Assembly: GCA_018820745.1 (NCBI GenBank)
Contig: JAHJNP010000427.1
Location: 1 to 13,906, forward strand
Direction of reading: 5' to 3'
Source: Gammaproteobacteria bacterium
GTDB lineage: Bacteria; Pseudomonadota; Gammaproteobacteria; Burkholderiales; Thiobacillaceae
Length of the DNA: 13,906 nucleotides
The notes under the pieces were generated by a model. The model had not been told where the DNA came from, did not search any database, and saw only the letters and a program-made list of their open reading frames with translations. This document shows, in pieces, positions 1-7,391 of the stretch (its first letter is position 1; every line of letters begins with the position of its first letter). A program made the position numbers and the translations under genes.

Positions 1-363
1 AAACACCACCGACTTCACGCTGGCGGCAGTCATCTCCTCGAACAGCGCAATGCTGCCCGCGATGTTGTTGTCGTAATACAGGATCGGCTTTTCCACCGAC
101 TCGCCCACCGCTTTCAGCCCGGCAAAATGCACCACCGCGTCAACCGCATGACTGGCGAACAGTGCGCGCAGCGCCGCCCGATCGCGGATATCGCCCTGCA
201 CGAACGTCACCGGCCTGCCCGCAATCTGCGCCACCCGGTCCAGCGACTTCACGCTGCTGTTCGACAGGTTGTCGAACACCACCACCTCGTGCCCCGCCGC
301 CAGACATTCCACCGCGGTATGCGACCCGATATATCCTGCCCCGCCGGTTAATAGAACCTTCAA
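1..363 (-). CDS. galE: UDP-glucose 4-epimerase, N-terminal part (runs off left edge)
   Basis: Interconverts UDP-glucose and UDP-galactose in the cytoplasm, supplying galactose donors to the polysaccharide. The first 121 codons are visible. The N-terminus is a textbook short-chain dehydrogenase NAD site, TGGAGYIGSH at about residues 6-15, followed by FDNLSNSS near residue 40, GDIRD near 63 and HFAGLKAVGES, all typical of GalE. The start is a TTG codon at 363-361. It is chosen because a strong GGGGGAG Shine-Dalgarno lies just upstream and the protein begins immediately before the Rossmann strand; no ATG is available in frame. It follows the antitoxin gene after 43 bases and may share a transcript with it. 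The catalytic YxxxK is beyond the window. A related epimerase is possible, but GalE fits best. Confidence 0.9.
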   Translation of the reverse strand, partial: MKVLLTGGAGYIGSHTAVECLAAGHEVVVFDNLSNSSVKSLDRVAQIAGRPVTFVQGDIRDRAALRALFASHAVDAVVHFAGLKAVGESVEKPILYYDNNIAGSIALFEEMTAASVKSVVF

Positions 364-406
364 TTCAACTCCCCCTTGTTTGTTCTCAGAATGAAATGCG
401 TCAGCG

Positions 407-688
407 TCAGGCCGCTTCCAGATCAACATGCACGCGGCGGCCAATTGCAGTGGCAATATTCACCAGGGCGTCCAGCGAAAAACGCGATACACGGCCACGC
501 AAAAGATCATTCATGCGCGGCTGAGTCACTCCGCAGCGCGTGGCTGCCTCAGCCTGAGTCCAGCCGCTTTCCTGAACAATTTCCGCGATTTTCTGCATGA
601 GTTCTGCTCTTGCGCGCAGGTTTGCCGCCTGCTCGGGCGTATCGGCAAGGGCATCCCACACACTGGCATAAGTTTCTGATTTGCTCAT
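407..688 (-). CDS. higA: HigA-type helix-turn-helix antitoxin
   Basis: A 93-residue XRE/HTH_37-type DNA-binding protein, expected to neutralise the upstream toxin and repress the operon. The helix-turn-helix lies at about residues 43-67: SGWTQAEAATRCGVTQPRMND followed by LLRGRVSRFS. This pattern is characteristic of antitoxins partnered with Gp49/HigB-like toxins. The start codon overlaps the toxin stop by four bases (ATGA), so the two are translationally coupled in toxin-antitoxin order, as in higBA. The partner toxin carries a premature stop, so this may now be an orphan antitoxin or only a regulator. The gene itself looks intact. Confidence 0.87.
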   Translation of the reverse strand: MSKSETYASVWDALADTPEQAANLRARAELMQKIAEIVQESGWTQAEAATRCGVTQPRMNDLLRGRVSRFSLDALVNIATAIGRRVHVDLEAA

Positions 689-1011
689 TTCCGGCCTTTC
701 ATCAATTGGGCGAAACGCTCTCTGGCAATGACCAGGTCACGCTTCGACGTCGCCTGCGTCTTCTTTTGGAAAGCATGAAGCACAACCACGGCATCAGCCA
801 TGCGAGCCGTATAAATCACTCGATAAGTGCCCGCGTCGTCCCACACCCTGATTTCCTCAAACCCTTTGCCTATCGAAGGCATCGGCTTGAAATCATCCGG
901 CTGTTTCCCGCGTTACACCTTATCAAGCTGATAGCCCGCATCCTGCCTGGCATCCTCAGGAAAATCCCGCATGCATTTGAGCGAGTCGCCGAGAAATCGG
1001 ATAGGCTTCAT
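685..1011 (-). pseudogene. higB: HigB/Gp49-like toxin gene interrupted by an in-frame TAA
   Basis: Read from the ATG at 1011, the frame gives MKPIRFLGDSLKCMRDFPED and on to QLDKV. It then meets TAA at 915-913 (codon 33) and continues in the same frame as RGKQPDDFKPMPSIGKG down to the stop at 685. From memory of RelE/HigB-like toxins (phage-derived Gp49-like family), members of about 110 residues normally have glutamine after the LDKV-like motif, so one C-to-T change in CAA would explain the stop. The full reading is 108 residues, the usual family length. The C-terminal half, RVIYTARMADAVVVLHAFQKKTQ, is well conserved. A 65-residue product could start at the internal ATG at 882, but it would lack the N-terminal helices. 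The intact family cleaves mRNA at the ribosome. Suppression of the stop or a sequencing error remains possible. Confidence 0.82.
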
Positions 1012-1018
1012 TCAATGA

Positions 1019-1046
1019 AATATACTGGAATGGATATACTTCGCAA
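1019..1046 (-). promoter_or_regulatory. Candidate sigma-70 promoter of the toxin-antitoxin pair
   Basis: On the minus strand, TTGCGA (1046-1041) and TATATT (1024-1019) are separated by 16 bases and lie seven bases before the toxin ATG. A transcript from here would be nearly leaderless, and no Shine-Dalgarno is visible. The hexamer ATATAC occurs twice on the plus strand (1020-1025 and 1034-1039), 14 bases apart, within the promoter, and could be part of a HigA operator. Assigned by eye only. Confidence 0.4.
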
Positions 1047-1104
1047 GAAGAAAGCCAACTAACGCGGGCCCCACCTGCAAGGGCCAGACTGTGCTTCGTG
1101 TCAA

Positions 1105-1491
1105 TCAACCAAGCCGCCCTTGCCCCTTCAACCGCCGCACCCAAATCGCCAGAAAAATCCCCAGGGCGATCCCCGCCCCGTCGGCCAGCAGGTCGTCCAG
1201 CCCGAAACTCCGGCCGGGCAGCGTAAGTTGTCGCCATTCGTCCCATGCACCCAGCGCCATGCACGCGAGCGCCACCATCAAGGGGATACGCATCCCCGAC
1301 CCGCGCAGCCCCAGAACCAGCAATCCGGCCAGCGTGGCAAACCAGGTCAGATGCGCCAGTTTGTCCCAAGGCGCCGGGATCAATCCCGCCGCCTGCGGCT
1401 GGTTGCCGCCCCACACAAACAGGGCGAGCAACAGCACGGCCACAAGCAGGGACGCGCCGGGGATCCAGTTGCAGAAAATCGGGGGGTTCAA
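1105..1491 (-). CDS. VanZ-like family membrane protein
   Basis: A 128-residue protein with about four hydrophobic segments (roughly residues 12-28, 47-62, 70-84 and 101-117). It carries the VanZ-like signature WDKLAHLTWF near residue 42 and DEWRQLTLPGRSFGLDDLLAD near 84-104. Small VanZ-like proteins are frequent in polysaccharide and exosortase loci; their biochemical role there is unknown. The start is TTG at 1491, with GGAGA six bases upstream. The preceding reading frame ends in a TGA that overlaps this start (TTGA), suggesting it was once coupled to an upstream gene, now reduced to fragments. Confidence 0.82.
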   Translation of the reverse strand: MNPPIFCNWIPGASLLVAVLLLALFVWGGNQPQAAGLIPAPWDKLAHLTWFATLAGLLVLGLRGSGMRIPLMVALACMALGAWDEWRQLTLPGRSFGLDDLLADGAGIALGIFLAIWVRRLKGQGRLG

Positions 1492-1527
1492 AATATGTCT
1501 CCGTACCGCTTTCGGGCGCCGATCATG

Positions 1528-1745
1528 TCACACAGCTTGCCGTATGTCGGCAATACCTTGCCGACGATATCCTGCTTGCCACCGTCCTTCGCGGACAAGC
1601 CCGCTCCTCACCGCCACAGCGGCATAGGTCGCCAGCAGCTTGGGCGCCTCGTATTGCCACTCCAGTTCGTTCACCCCCCGGTTGCGGCCAAGCTCGTCCA
1701 TGCGTGCCAGTTGGTTATTGCGTACACGGTCTATCGGAAGTTGTA
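1528..1745 (-). pseudogene. Remnant of a GT4 glycosyltransferase C-terminus
   Basis: In one minus-strand frame the translation includes ARMDELGRNRGVNELEW followed by QYEAPKLLATYAAVAV. This resembles the last helix of GT4 glycosyltransferases (pattern M-x-x-x-G-R-x-R-V...L-x-W-x-x-x-A-P-K-L-L-x-x-Y). No N-terminal domain, nucleotide-sugar site or plausible start is present, and upstream the frame runs straight into a hairpin repeat and an rmlB fragment. After the conserved helix the frame continues with unrecognised sequence to a stop at 1528. I read it as the end of a deleted transferase gene; the family assignment rests on pattern memory only. Confidence 0.5.
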
Positions 1746-1764
1746 GGGTGCGCCATGCGCACCC
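1746..1764. repeat. Perfect 8-bp hairpin, REP-like repeat
   Basis: GGGTGCGC and GCGCACCC flank a 3-base loop CAT, giving a perfect 8-bp stem. It sits exactly between the rmlB fragment and the GT4 fragment. Hairpins built on GGTGCGC/GCGCACC occur as dispersed repeats in many proteobacterial genomes (from memory). It has no T-tract, so it is not a canonical terminator. It may mark the recombination junction. Confidence 0.6.
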
Positions 1765-1798
1765 GCCTTCAAACAAGCGGTACGCACGAAAAAATGTG

Positions 1799-1925
1799 TG
1801 CTGTTGACCAGGTTCTCCAGATTGCCCCCATAGGTCAGCTTGTCCAGGTTGATCACCAGCTCGTCGCTCACCCGCAGCCAGTCCAAAATGAAATTTGCAC
1901 CGATGAAGCCGGGGGAATGGATGAA
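1799..1925 (-). pseudogene. rmlB: Fragment of rmlB (dTDP-glucose 4,6-dehydratase), N-terminal part only
   Basis: Immediately downstream of ugd, one frame reads GFIGANFILDWLRVSDEL followed by VINLDKLTYGGNLENLVNS. This is the N-terminal Rossmann segment of RmlB/RfbB, including the second half of the GGAGFIG motif, the LDWL helix and the NLDKLTYAGNLENL signature. The first glycines and the start codon have been replaced by unrelated sequence (ATFIHSP), and the homology ends after about 45 residues, followed by a stop 20 or so codons later. It cannot make an enzyme. It suggests that a dTDP-rhamnose gene set once lay beside ugd. Confidence 0.8.
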
Positions 1926-1945
1926 AGTCGCTCCAGCAACACGAA

Positions 1946-3112
1946 TCAGTCCTTCCCGAATAGATCCCGGCTGAAGATCTTCTCCGTCACATCACTAATG
2001 TCGTCGGTGATGCGATTGGCAACAATGACATCCGAGCGCAGTTTGAATTCGGCCAGATCATTGACAACCTTCGAATGAAAAAACTCTTCGTCTTTCAACA
2101 CCGGCTCGTAAATGATGACCTCGATCCCTTTGGCCTTGATGCGTTTCATGATGCCCTGGATGCTGGAGGCACGGAAATTGTCTGAGCCGCTTTTCATGAT
2201 CAAGCGATGCACGCCAACCACTTTGGGATTGCGCCTGAGGATGCTGTCAGCGATGAAGTCCTTGCGCGTAGTATTGGCGTCGACAATGGCGCGAACAAGG
2301 TTCTGCGGCACATCCTGATAGTTGGCGAGCAACTGCTTGGTGTCCTTGGGCAGGCAGTAGCCGCCATAACCGAACGAGGGGTTGTTGTAATGCTCGCCGA
2401 TGCGCGTATCGAGGCTGACGCCCTGGATGATCTGCCGGGTATCCAGGCCATGAATCGAGGCGTAGGTGTCGAGTTCATTGAAGAACGCCACACGCATGGC
2501 GAGATAGGTATTGGAAAAGAGTTTGACCGCCTCGGCTTCTGTGGAGTCGGTAAAAAGTACGGAAATGTCCTGCTTGATCGCGCCTTGTTTAAGCAAGTTG
2601 GCGAAGGTTTCTGCACGCGCGGAGCGCTCGCCGACGATGATGCGCGAAGGATGCAGGTTGTCATGTAGAGCCCTGCCTTCACGCAGGAATTCCGGCGAGA
2701 AGATAAGGTTCTGGCAATAAAACTGTTTTTTGAGCTTGGCGGTATAACCCACCGGAACAGTGGACTTCAAGACCATCACCGCCTGCGGATTGATGGCCAT
2801 CACGTCCTGGATGACCGCCTCGACCGACCGGGTATTGAAATAATTGGTCTCAGGATCGTAATCGGTGGGAGTGGCGATGATGACAAACTCCGCCCCCGCG
2901 TAGGCATCCTGCTTGTCGTGCGTGGCGCGAAAGTTCAGTGGCTTGTGGCTGAGATAATCCTCAATCTCGGTATCAACGATAGGCGAAACCTTGCGGTTCA
3001 GCATCTCCACCTTCTCGGGGATGATGTCGAACGCGACCACTTCATTATGTTGAGCCAACAGGATGGCGTTGGAGAGACCGACGTAACCGGTGCCGGCGAT
3101 GGCAACTTTCAT
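1946..3112 (-). CDS. ugd: UDP-glucose 6-dehydrogenase
   Basis: Oxidises UDP-glucose to UDP-glucuronate with two NAD+, supplying the acidic sugar of the polysaccharide. The 388-residue product matches the length and much of the sequence of enterobacterial Ugd as I recall it. It has GTGYVGLSN at 7-15 (NAD site), STVPVG at 117-122, FSPEFLREG at 138-146 and catalytic Cys253 in [12 protein letters not shown]. The C-terminal UDP-binding domain includes [19 protein letters not shown]. The ATG at 3112 is chosen because the Rossmann strand starts at once and AGGA lies upstream; in-frame codons further up would overlap the WecG-family gene. It is separated from that gene by 95 bases holding heptad repeats. 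Similarity to the enterobacterial short-form Ugd suggests horizontal spread. Confidence 0.96.
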   Translation of the reverse strand: MKVAIAGTGYVGLSNAILLAQHNEVVAFDIIPEKVEMLNRKVSPIVDTEIEDYLSHKPLNFRATHDKQDAYAGAEFVIIATPTDYDPETNYFNTRSVEAVIQDVMAINPQAVMVLKSTVPVGYTAKLKKQFYCQNLIFSPEFLREGRALHDNLHPSRIIVGERSARAETFANLLKQGAIKQDISVLFTDSTEAEAVKLFSNTYLAMRVAFFNELDTYASIHGLDTRQIIQGVSLDTRIGEHYNNPSFGYGGYCLPKDTKQLLANYQDVPQNLVRAIVDANTTRKDFIADSILRRNPKVVGVHRLIMKSGSDNFRASSIQGIMKRIKAKGIEVIIYEPVLKDEEFFHSKVVNDLAEFKLRSDVIVANRITDDISDVTEKIFSRDLFGKD

Positions 3113-3178
3113 AGCATTAGTTCCTAAGCAAAAACCTGCATTCTCAAACCGAATCGGACAACAGCGCCGTAGAGTCCA

Positions 3179-3206
3179 TCTTGAAACTTGCGACTTGAAA
3201 CTTGCC
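3179..3206. repeat. Array of four CTTG-type heptanucleotide repeats
   Basis: Four consecutive 7-base units with the pattern nCTTGnn: TCTTGAA, ACTTGCG, ACTTGAA, ACTTGCC. The array begins one base after the end of the WecG-family gene and fills part of the gap before ugd. The same unit type forms the palindromic element inside gmd. Confidence 0.8.
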
Positions 3207-3207
3207 C

Positions 3208-3981
3208 CTACTTCCCACCCAACAACTGCCGCGCCGCCCCAACAATAAACAGCGTATTCGTCACCAGATAGCGCTTCCACAAGCGCCCCGGTTCCGATGC
3301 CAGCCGGTGCAGCCATTCCAGCCCGTTATCGCGCATCCAGGCCGGCGCGCGCTGTACCGTTCCCGCGTGGAAATCGAACGCCGCCCCCACCCCGATCATC
3401 ACCGCATTGATCTTGCCGCGATGTTCTGCCATCCAGCGTTCCTGTTTGGGGCAGCCCAGGCCGACAAACACGACACCTGCGCCGCTTGCGTTGATCCGGT
3501 CCACCGCCGCTGCATCTTCCTCAGCTGTCAGCGCACGGAACGGCGGCGATTCCATCGTCATCCGCAGCGCTGGAAATGCCGCACGCAAGCGCGCGACCAG
3601 CCGCCCCAGCGTCGCCTCGGTGCTGCCGTAGCAATAGATAGGTAGATTCTCTTTAGCCGCACGTTCGCACAGGGCCCACATCAGATCCGGCCCGCTAATG
3701 CGCGACTGCCTGGCAAATCCCTGCCGCCGCAGCATCCACGCCACCGGCGCACCGTCCGGCGTTGCCATGTCAGAGCCGTTGATGATGTCGCGATACCCCG
3801 CATCGCGCGACGCGCTCACCACCACATGCACATTGCAGATCGTCACGTAGCGGCTTTCGCGCGCATACGCCCAGTCGAACAGACGATCCATCGCGTCGTT
3901 CCACGACATCGCGTCGATCTGCGCACCCAGCACGTTGCCCGTAGTCCGGCGGCCCAATGTTTGTTCCCTTCCAGCGTTCAT
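3208..3981 (-). CDS. WecG/TagA/CpsF family glycosyltransferase (GT26)
   Basis: A 257-residue cytoplasmic, membrane-associated transferase that would add a sugar to a polyprenyl-linked intermediate. Family landmarks are [11 protein letters not shown] near 47-57, TPDGAPVAW at 74-82 with the conserved Asp76, SGPDLMWAL near 96-104, [11 protein letters not shown] at 174-184 and the C-terminal [17 protein letters not shown] near 211-227 followed by EPGRLWKRY. The sugar cannot be read from the sequence: members transfer ManNAcA, ManNAc, glucose or others. The start used is the ATG at 3981, with only a weak GGA upstream; a later start near the conserved NVLGAQID is possible. It follows the GT4 gene after 74 bases in the same direction. 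Confidence 0.93.
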   Translation of the reverse strand: MNAGREQTLGRRTTGNVLGAQIDAMSWNDAMDRLFDWAYARESRYVTICNVHVVVSASRDAGYRDIINGSDMATPDGAPVAWMLRRQGFARQSRISGPDLMWALCERAAKENLPIYCYGSTEATLGRLVARLRAAFPALRMTMESPPFRALTAEEDAAAVDRINASGAGVVFVGLGCPKQERWMAEHRGKINAVMIGVGAAFDFHAGTVQRAPAWMRDNGLEWLHRLASEPGRLWKRYLVTNTLFIVGAARQLLGGK

Positions 3982-4055
3982 TCAATTCGGTCCAAACAGC
4001 ACCCCACCCAAACACACCCCCAGCAAAATGCACGACCTACGCTCAGCCTGTAGTT

Positions 4056-5195
4056 TCACTTCTTGGACATAGCCACACACAGCTCGATGCCCTCCGCAAA
4101 CCGCTTCACCATATTGTCCAGCGTGTAATGTTCCGCATCGCGCAACGCCGCCTGCTTGATCGCTTCAAGCTTGGGCCTGTCGTTGAACAGCGCGATCACC
4201 GCATCTGCGTACCGGGCCGCCTCGCCATGCACGACCAGTCCATTTACGCCATCCCGCAGATAGGCGATCTCCGGACTATGCCGGGATTCCGCCGTGGTAA
4301 TCATCGGCGTACCGGAACAGAATGAATCCAGGATATGCAGCCCGACCAAACCAGGGTTGATCACCACATCGGCCAGTTTGAACCACGCCGCTTTTTCCTG
4401 TCCCTTGCGCACCCCCAGCCATTTCAGCCAGGGTCGCGTTTCAGCCGCGGCGCGTATCTCGACCGCGCTGGGGCCATCGCCAATCACCACCAGGCGAAAG
4501 GCCGGCAGCGCCGCATGGATGCGGTCTGCCGCCTCGATCATGTAATCCAGCCGCTTATCCGGATAGAGCGAGCCGCAAAACAGGCCAATCGGCGCCCCCA
4601 CCGGCGCATCGATCTCCACGCGCATCTCCTGCAATTGCGCATCCGTCACGCCCGCCAGATCGCGCTCGAATGCCTCATTGTCGATCGCGTTGTCTAGGCA
4701 GGTGATGCGTTTCTGCGGATAGCCTGCGCGGCGGAGAATATCCACCGTCATCCCCGTATAGGCAAACCACCAATCCACCCGATTCAGCAGCGTCTGCTTC
4801 CATTTCTCGCGCAGCCCGGCGGGCGCATCGCTCTGGAAGTTCACCCCATGCCCCCAATACGCCACCCGGCGCGGCGACCACAGCCGAGCCAGCAGCAAAG
4901 GGTAATTGGACAGGATGCGGTTCTCCTGCATCACCACCACCAGATCGGCATCGTGCAGGTCGGCCGGGAAAGGCTGCCACACCAGATCGCGCGCACCCAT
5001 CTCCCAGAAGCGGTTTTTAACCTTGTGTGCCCAAGGCAGGGAACCCTCATCCTTTTTGACCGACTCGCGCCGCGATGCCTGACCGTGTACCAGATGCAGC
5101 TCGATCCCGCGTTTTGCACACACGGCACGCAACCGCTCGAACAAACCCATCCGGTAATGAAGCAAGCGGTGCTGGCAAATAACAACCTTTTTCAT
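4056..5195 (-). CDS. GT4 family glycosyltransferase
   Basis: A 379-residue GT-B transferase expected to add one sugar of the repeat unit at the inner membrane. The N-terminal acceptor domain includes CQHRLLHYRMGLF near residues 7-19 and YWGHGVNF at 113-120. The C-terminal donor domain has FCGSLYPDKRLDYMIEAA at 206-223, VIGDGPS at 237-243, NPGLVGLHILDSFCSGTPMI at 280-299 and SPEIAYLRDGVNGLVV at 307-322. At the usual EX7E position this protein has GLHILDSF, so the second glutamate is replaced by Asp290, as in some GT4 subfamilies. Its start overlaps the stop of the acetyltransferase gene by four bases (ATGA), so the two are coupled. Sugar specificity is unknown. Confidence 0.93.
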   Translation of the reverse strand: MKKVVICQHRLLHYRMGLFERLRAVCAKRGIELHLVHGQASRRESVKKDEGSLPWAHKVKNRFWEMGARDLVWQPFPADLHDADLVVVMQENRILSNYPLLLARLWSPRRVAYWGHGVNFQSDAPAGLREKWKQTLLNRVDWWFAYTGMTVDILRRAGYPQKRITCLDNAIDNEAFERDLAGVTDAQLQEMRVEIDAPVGAPIGLFCGSLYPDKRLDYMIEAADRIHAALPAFRLVVIGDGPSAVEIRAAAETRPWLKWLGVRKGQEKAAWFKLADVVINPGLVGLHILDSFCSGTPMITTAESRHSPEIAYLRDGVNGLVVHGEAARYADAVIALFNDRPKLEAIKQAALRDAEHYTLDNMVKRFAEGIELCVAMSKK

Positions 5196-5824
5196 AGTCG
5201 AGTCGAATCAGTTCGGGAAAGACGCGGCTCAATCAAGCAATGATCGTAACCCTTCTCGGAAAAACGAAAATTCCCTTCACGAATGGCGATTTCATGCCGG
5301 TCGATAGTGGTCTGGTCGTCAAAGCGTTTACCAATCACTTTGGCCGGCACACCCGCTGCAATGGAATACGGCGGGATATCCCGCGTCACCACGCTACCTG
5401 CGGCAACCACACTTCCCCGCCCCACCGTAACCCCCGTCAGGACAATCGTGCTGTAACCAAGCCAGACGTCATCTTCGATCACAGCTTCCTCGTCAGCATA
5501 TTGACTGGGGAAACGCTGGCTACCGACCCAGGGTGAGAACCGCACAGGAAAACCCACAGTAGAGAAATCATGATCGTGCCTGCCCACGATGGCCACCCGG
5601 TTGGCGATCAGACAGTAATTTCCAATCCGGCAATTGGCCTCGATGTGTACATCCTTCCCCACATAGACCTGATTACCCATCCTGACATGACTTGGCGCCC
5701 AAATCCTCGTTCGCGCTCCCAGATGCAGGTCGACGCCATGCGTCAGCACTCTCCGACAGACAAATGCTTTTATTTTTGTTTGCAGCCGACGTCCAGCCGC
5801 AACCATCAATACCTTAATTCCCAT
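5192..5824 (-). CDS. Hexapeptide-repeat O-acetyltransferase (WbbJ/WcaF-like)
   Basis: A 210-residue left-handed beta-helix acyltransferase, likely to O-acetylate a sugar of the repeat unit using acetyl-CoA. Hexapeptide turns run from about residue 35 to 175. HDHDFS after RVAIVG fits the catalytic histidine region, IEDDVWLGYSTIVLTGVTVG is the canonical core, and GSVVAAGSVVTRDIPPYSIAAG followed by VPAKVIGKRF closes the domain. The start at 5824 is chosen because GAGG lies about 8 bases upstream and the protein then has family length. The frame is open further upstream (to 6106) and reads into a degraded glycosyltransferase tail, so a longer fusion of up to 304 residues is formally possible. It is coupled to the following GT4 gene. 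Confidence 0.9.
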   Translation of the reverse strand: MGIKVLMVAAGRRLQTKIKAFVCRRVLTHGVDLHLGARTRIWAPSHVRMGNQVYVGKDVHIEANCRIGNYCLIANRVAIVGRHDHDFSTVGFPVRFSPWVGSQRFPSQYADEEAVIEDDVWLGYSTIVLTGVTVGRGSVVAAGSVVTRDIPPYSIAAGVPAKVIGKRFDDQTTIDRHEIAIREGNFRFSEKGYDHCLIEPRLSRTDSTRL

Positions 5825-6056
5825 GCCTGGTTCCCTCAGCAAGCGGCAATATCTCGCGCACACGGCTCTCCAACTCATGCTTGTTCCTGCATGTGTAATT
5901 GCCGTATGGGCCATCGCCACGCATCTTTCCTCATCACCCGATAGTCTTCCTAAGGCACTGGCCAAGCCTTGTACCCCCGCCTCGCATTCACGCCGCCGCG
6001 CCAAGCCTCTGACCAAGTCTGTGGGCAAACCAAGGCATTCCTGCAAATTCGGCTGA
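5825..6056 (-). pseudogene. C-terminal remnant of a GT4 glycosyltransferase, in frame with the acetyltransferase
   Basis: The translation here includes EAGVQGLASALGRLSGDEER, then an Ala/His-rich helix, then SMSWRAVCARYCRLLREPG. This is the usual end of GT4 enzymes (pattern D-x-x-x-L-A-x-A-L-x-x-L-x-x-D-x-x-x-R ... S-W-x-x-V-x-x-x-Y-x-x-L-L). Everything before it, including the donor-site motifs, is missing, and the preceding bases belong to the end of the hydrolase gene. No stop codon separates it from the acetyltransferase, so either a truncated tail lost its own stop or a small fusion exists. The call is inferred from motif spacing. Confidence 0.55.
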
Positions 6057-6083
6057 ATTCCTGGCACGCGAATGCATGCCCTG

Positions 6084-7391
6084 CTACAAAGCCTTGCCCC
6101 AAACATCTTCGTCTTCCGTCAGGAGTTGTGGCGTGCCATCCAGGGGCAGCTCAGCATCTTGTTTCAATAGACGGTGATCTCCACGCAAGGTCTCGACAGC
6201 CTTTGCGCCGCGCAATGTGGTAGCCCGCCATTCCTTACTCGTATCATTTTCATTCCAAACCAGCCATGCGCGCCGGCCATCCCGATTGAGCTCGCAAACC
6301 CATACCCCCCTGCTCTCCTCACATCCCCGCATACGGGCGCCTATCAGCCAGCGCGCCGTAGCAAGATACGCCCGCCCTGCCGGCGTCACCTGACCATCCG
6401 GGTGCACAAGACCGAGATCGACGCTGTCCCACGCATACCAGTAGAAGCGATCGAGCCCCGCCCACCAACCCAGAATCAGGGCGCGCGCCACATACGCCTC
6501 GGCCTGTTGCGGATCAAGGGCGGGCCAGGATGGATCCGCACCAACCAGCTTTTTGTGTCCAAGGTCCATCCGATAGCCCGACTCGGTGTTCCACAGCGGC
6601 TTGGCGCCCGCTCCCCGACGCGCCATGGCAGCCTTGACCTTTTGCACCAGCCCGACAATCGCCTCGGGCTTCTTGCGTGGCTGATAAAAGTGATACCCGA
6701 TGACATCAGCGTAGTCGGCTGCACCCAGAGCAAGATAGTCCTCAAACCACGCCAACTGGTGCGCCGCTTCGCCCACGCTGGAAGGTGAAACCAGCACGGC
6801 GTCCGGGTCAACCTCCTTGACGATCTGGTACGCGGCTTTCTGCAATTCGAACATGGCATGGGGCGTGCCACCGAAGAAGCCGGTGCCCGCGTTGACTTCA
6901 TTCCAGACCTCAAAATGCCGAATGCGCCCTTTGTAGCGATTCGCGACCGTTCGGACATAGCGTTCCCAGTCCTCGATCCGTCTCGGCTCAGCAGTATCCC
7001 CTTGGGGGCGGTAGATGCCCTTGTCAGTTGGCCTGGCCGAGGCCCACGCCGGCGTCATCCCGAAAGGCATAAGGACTTCGGCGCCGGCCAGACCAGCCAT
7101 GGCGACGTAACGGTCGAGGCGTGAAAAATCCCACTCACCCGGCCTGGGCTCCAGATCAACCCAGTTCACCCGTGCATCCCATAAACGCCAACTGCCGATT
7201 TCCTTGCCCGGCCATGCGGTTCCCCGATCCGCCCGCTGGATATGCATCCCGAAATAGCTTGCGGGGATCGGCTTGCCTGATCGCTCTGCCGATTGCCTTG
7301 CGGCGTTAGGCTGAGTCGAAGCGCTCAACAACAAGGCCATCAGCAGCAGCAAAGGCAGCCTCAGCATCTCAGCCGCCGTTGATCCGCGCAT
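6084..7391 (-). CDS. Exported GH39/PslG-like glycoside hydrolase
   Basis: A 435-residue retaining glycoside hydrolase of clan GH-A, probably acting on the nascent polysaccharide in the periplasm. A leucine-rich signal peptide (MLRLPLLLLMALLLSAS) begins at Met9, so the start at 7367 is as likely as the upstream ATG at 7391; neither has a clear Shine-Dalgarno. The TIM barrel shows the acid/base motif EVWNEVN with Glu165 and the nucleophile motif WNTESGY with Glu270. Further family-like patches are WVDLEPRPGEWDFSRLDRY, GYHFYQP and WYAWDS. A small C-terminal beta domain follows from about residue 350. PslG-type hydrolases encoded in polysaccharide operons cleave the exopolysaccharide or clear it from the periplasm. 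The substrate here is unknown. Confidence 0.88.
   Translation of the reverse strand: MRGSTAAEMLRLPLLLLMALLLSASTQPNAARQSAERSGKPIPASYFGMHIQRADRGTAWPGKEIGSWRLWDARVNWVDLEPRPGEWDFSRLDRYVAMAGLAGAEVLMPFGMTPAWASARPTDKGIYRPQGDTAEPRRIEDWERYVRTVANRYKGRIRHFEVWNEVNAGTGFFGGTPHAMFELQKAAYQIVKEVDPDAVLVSPSSVGEAAHQLAWFEDYLALGAADYADVIGYHFYQPRKKPEAIVGLVQKVKAAMARRGAGAKPLWNTESGYRMDLGHKKLVGADPSWPALDPQQAEAYVARALILGWWAGLDRFYWYAWDSVDLGLVHPDGQVTPAGRAYLATARWLIGARMRGCEESRGVWVCELNRDGRRAWLVWNENDTSKEWRATTLRGAKAVETLRGDHRLLKQDAELPLDGTPQLLTEDEDVWGKAL

Noticed and set aside
1060..1085. GC-rich inverted repeat behind vanZ as a terminator
   Set aside because: The stem (GGCCC/GGGCC) is short, has a large loop and no T-tract in either direction.
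127..2078. Long plus-strand open frames over the left third (for example 1245-2078 and 1120-1746)
   Set aside because: They are antisense to galE, the toxin-antitoxin pair, vanZ and the start of ugd. Their translations are rich in Pro, Arg and Ala with no family motifs, as expected for shadows of GC-rich genes.
3179..3206. Heptad array as a CRISPR repeat
   Set aside because: The units are only seven bases, directly adjacent and without spacers; no cas genes are present.
1946..3316. A longer ugd start at 3316
   Set aside because: The extra 68 residues overlap the end of the WecG-family gene and the heptad array and lack Ugd similarity. [12 protein letters not shown] at 3112 is the family N-terminus.
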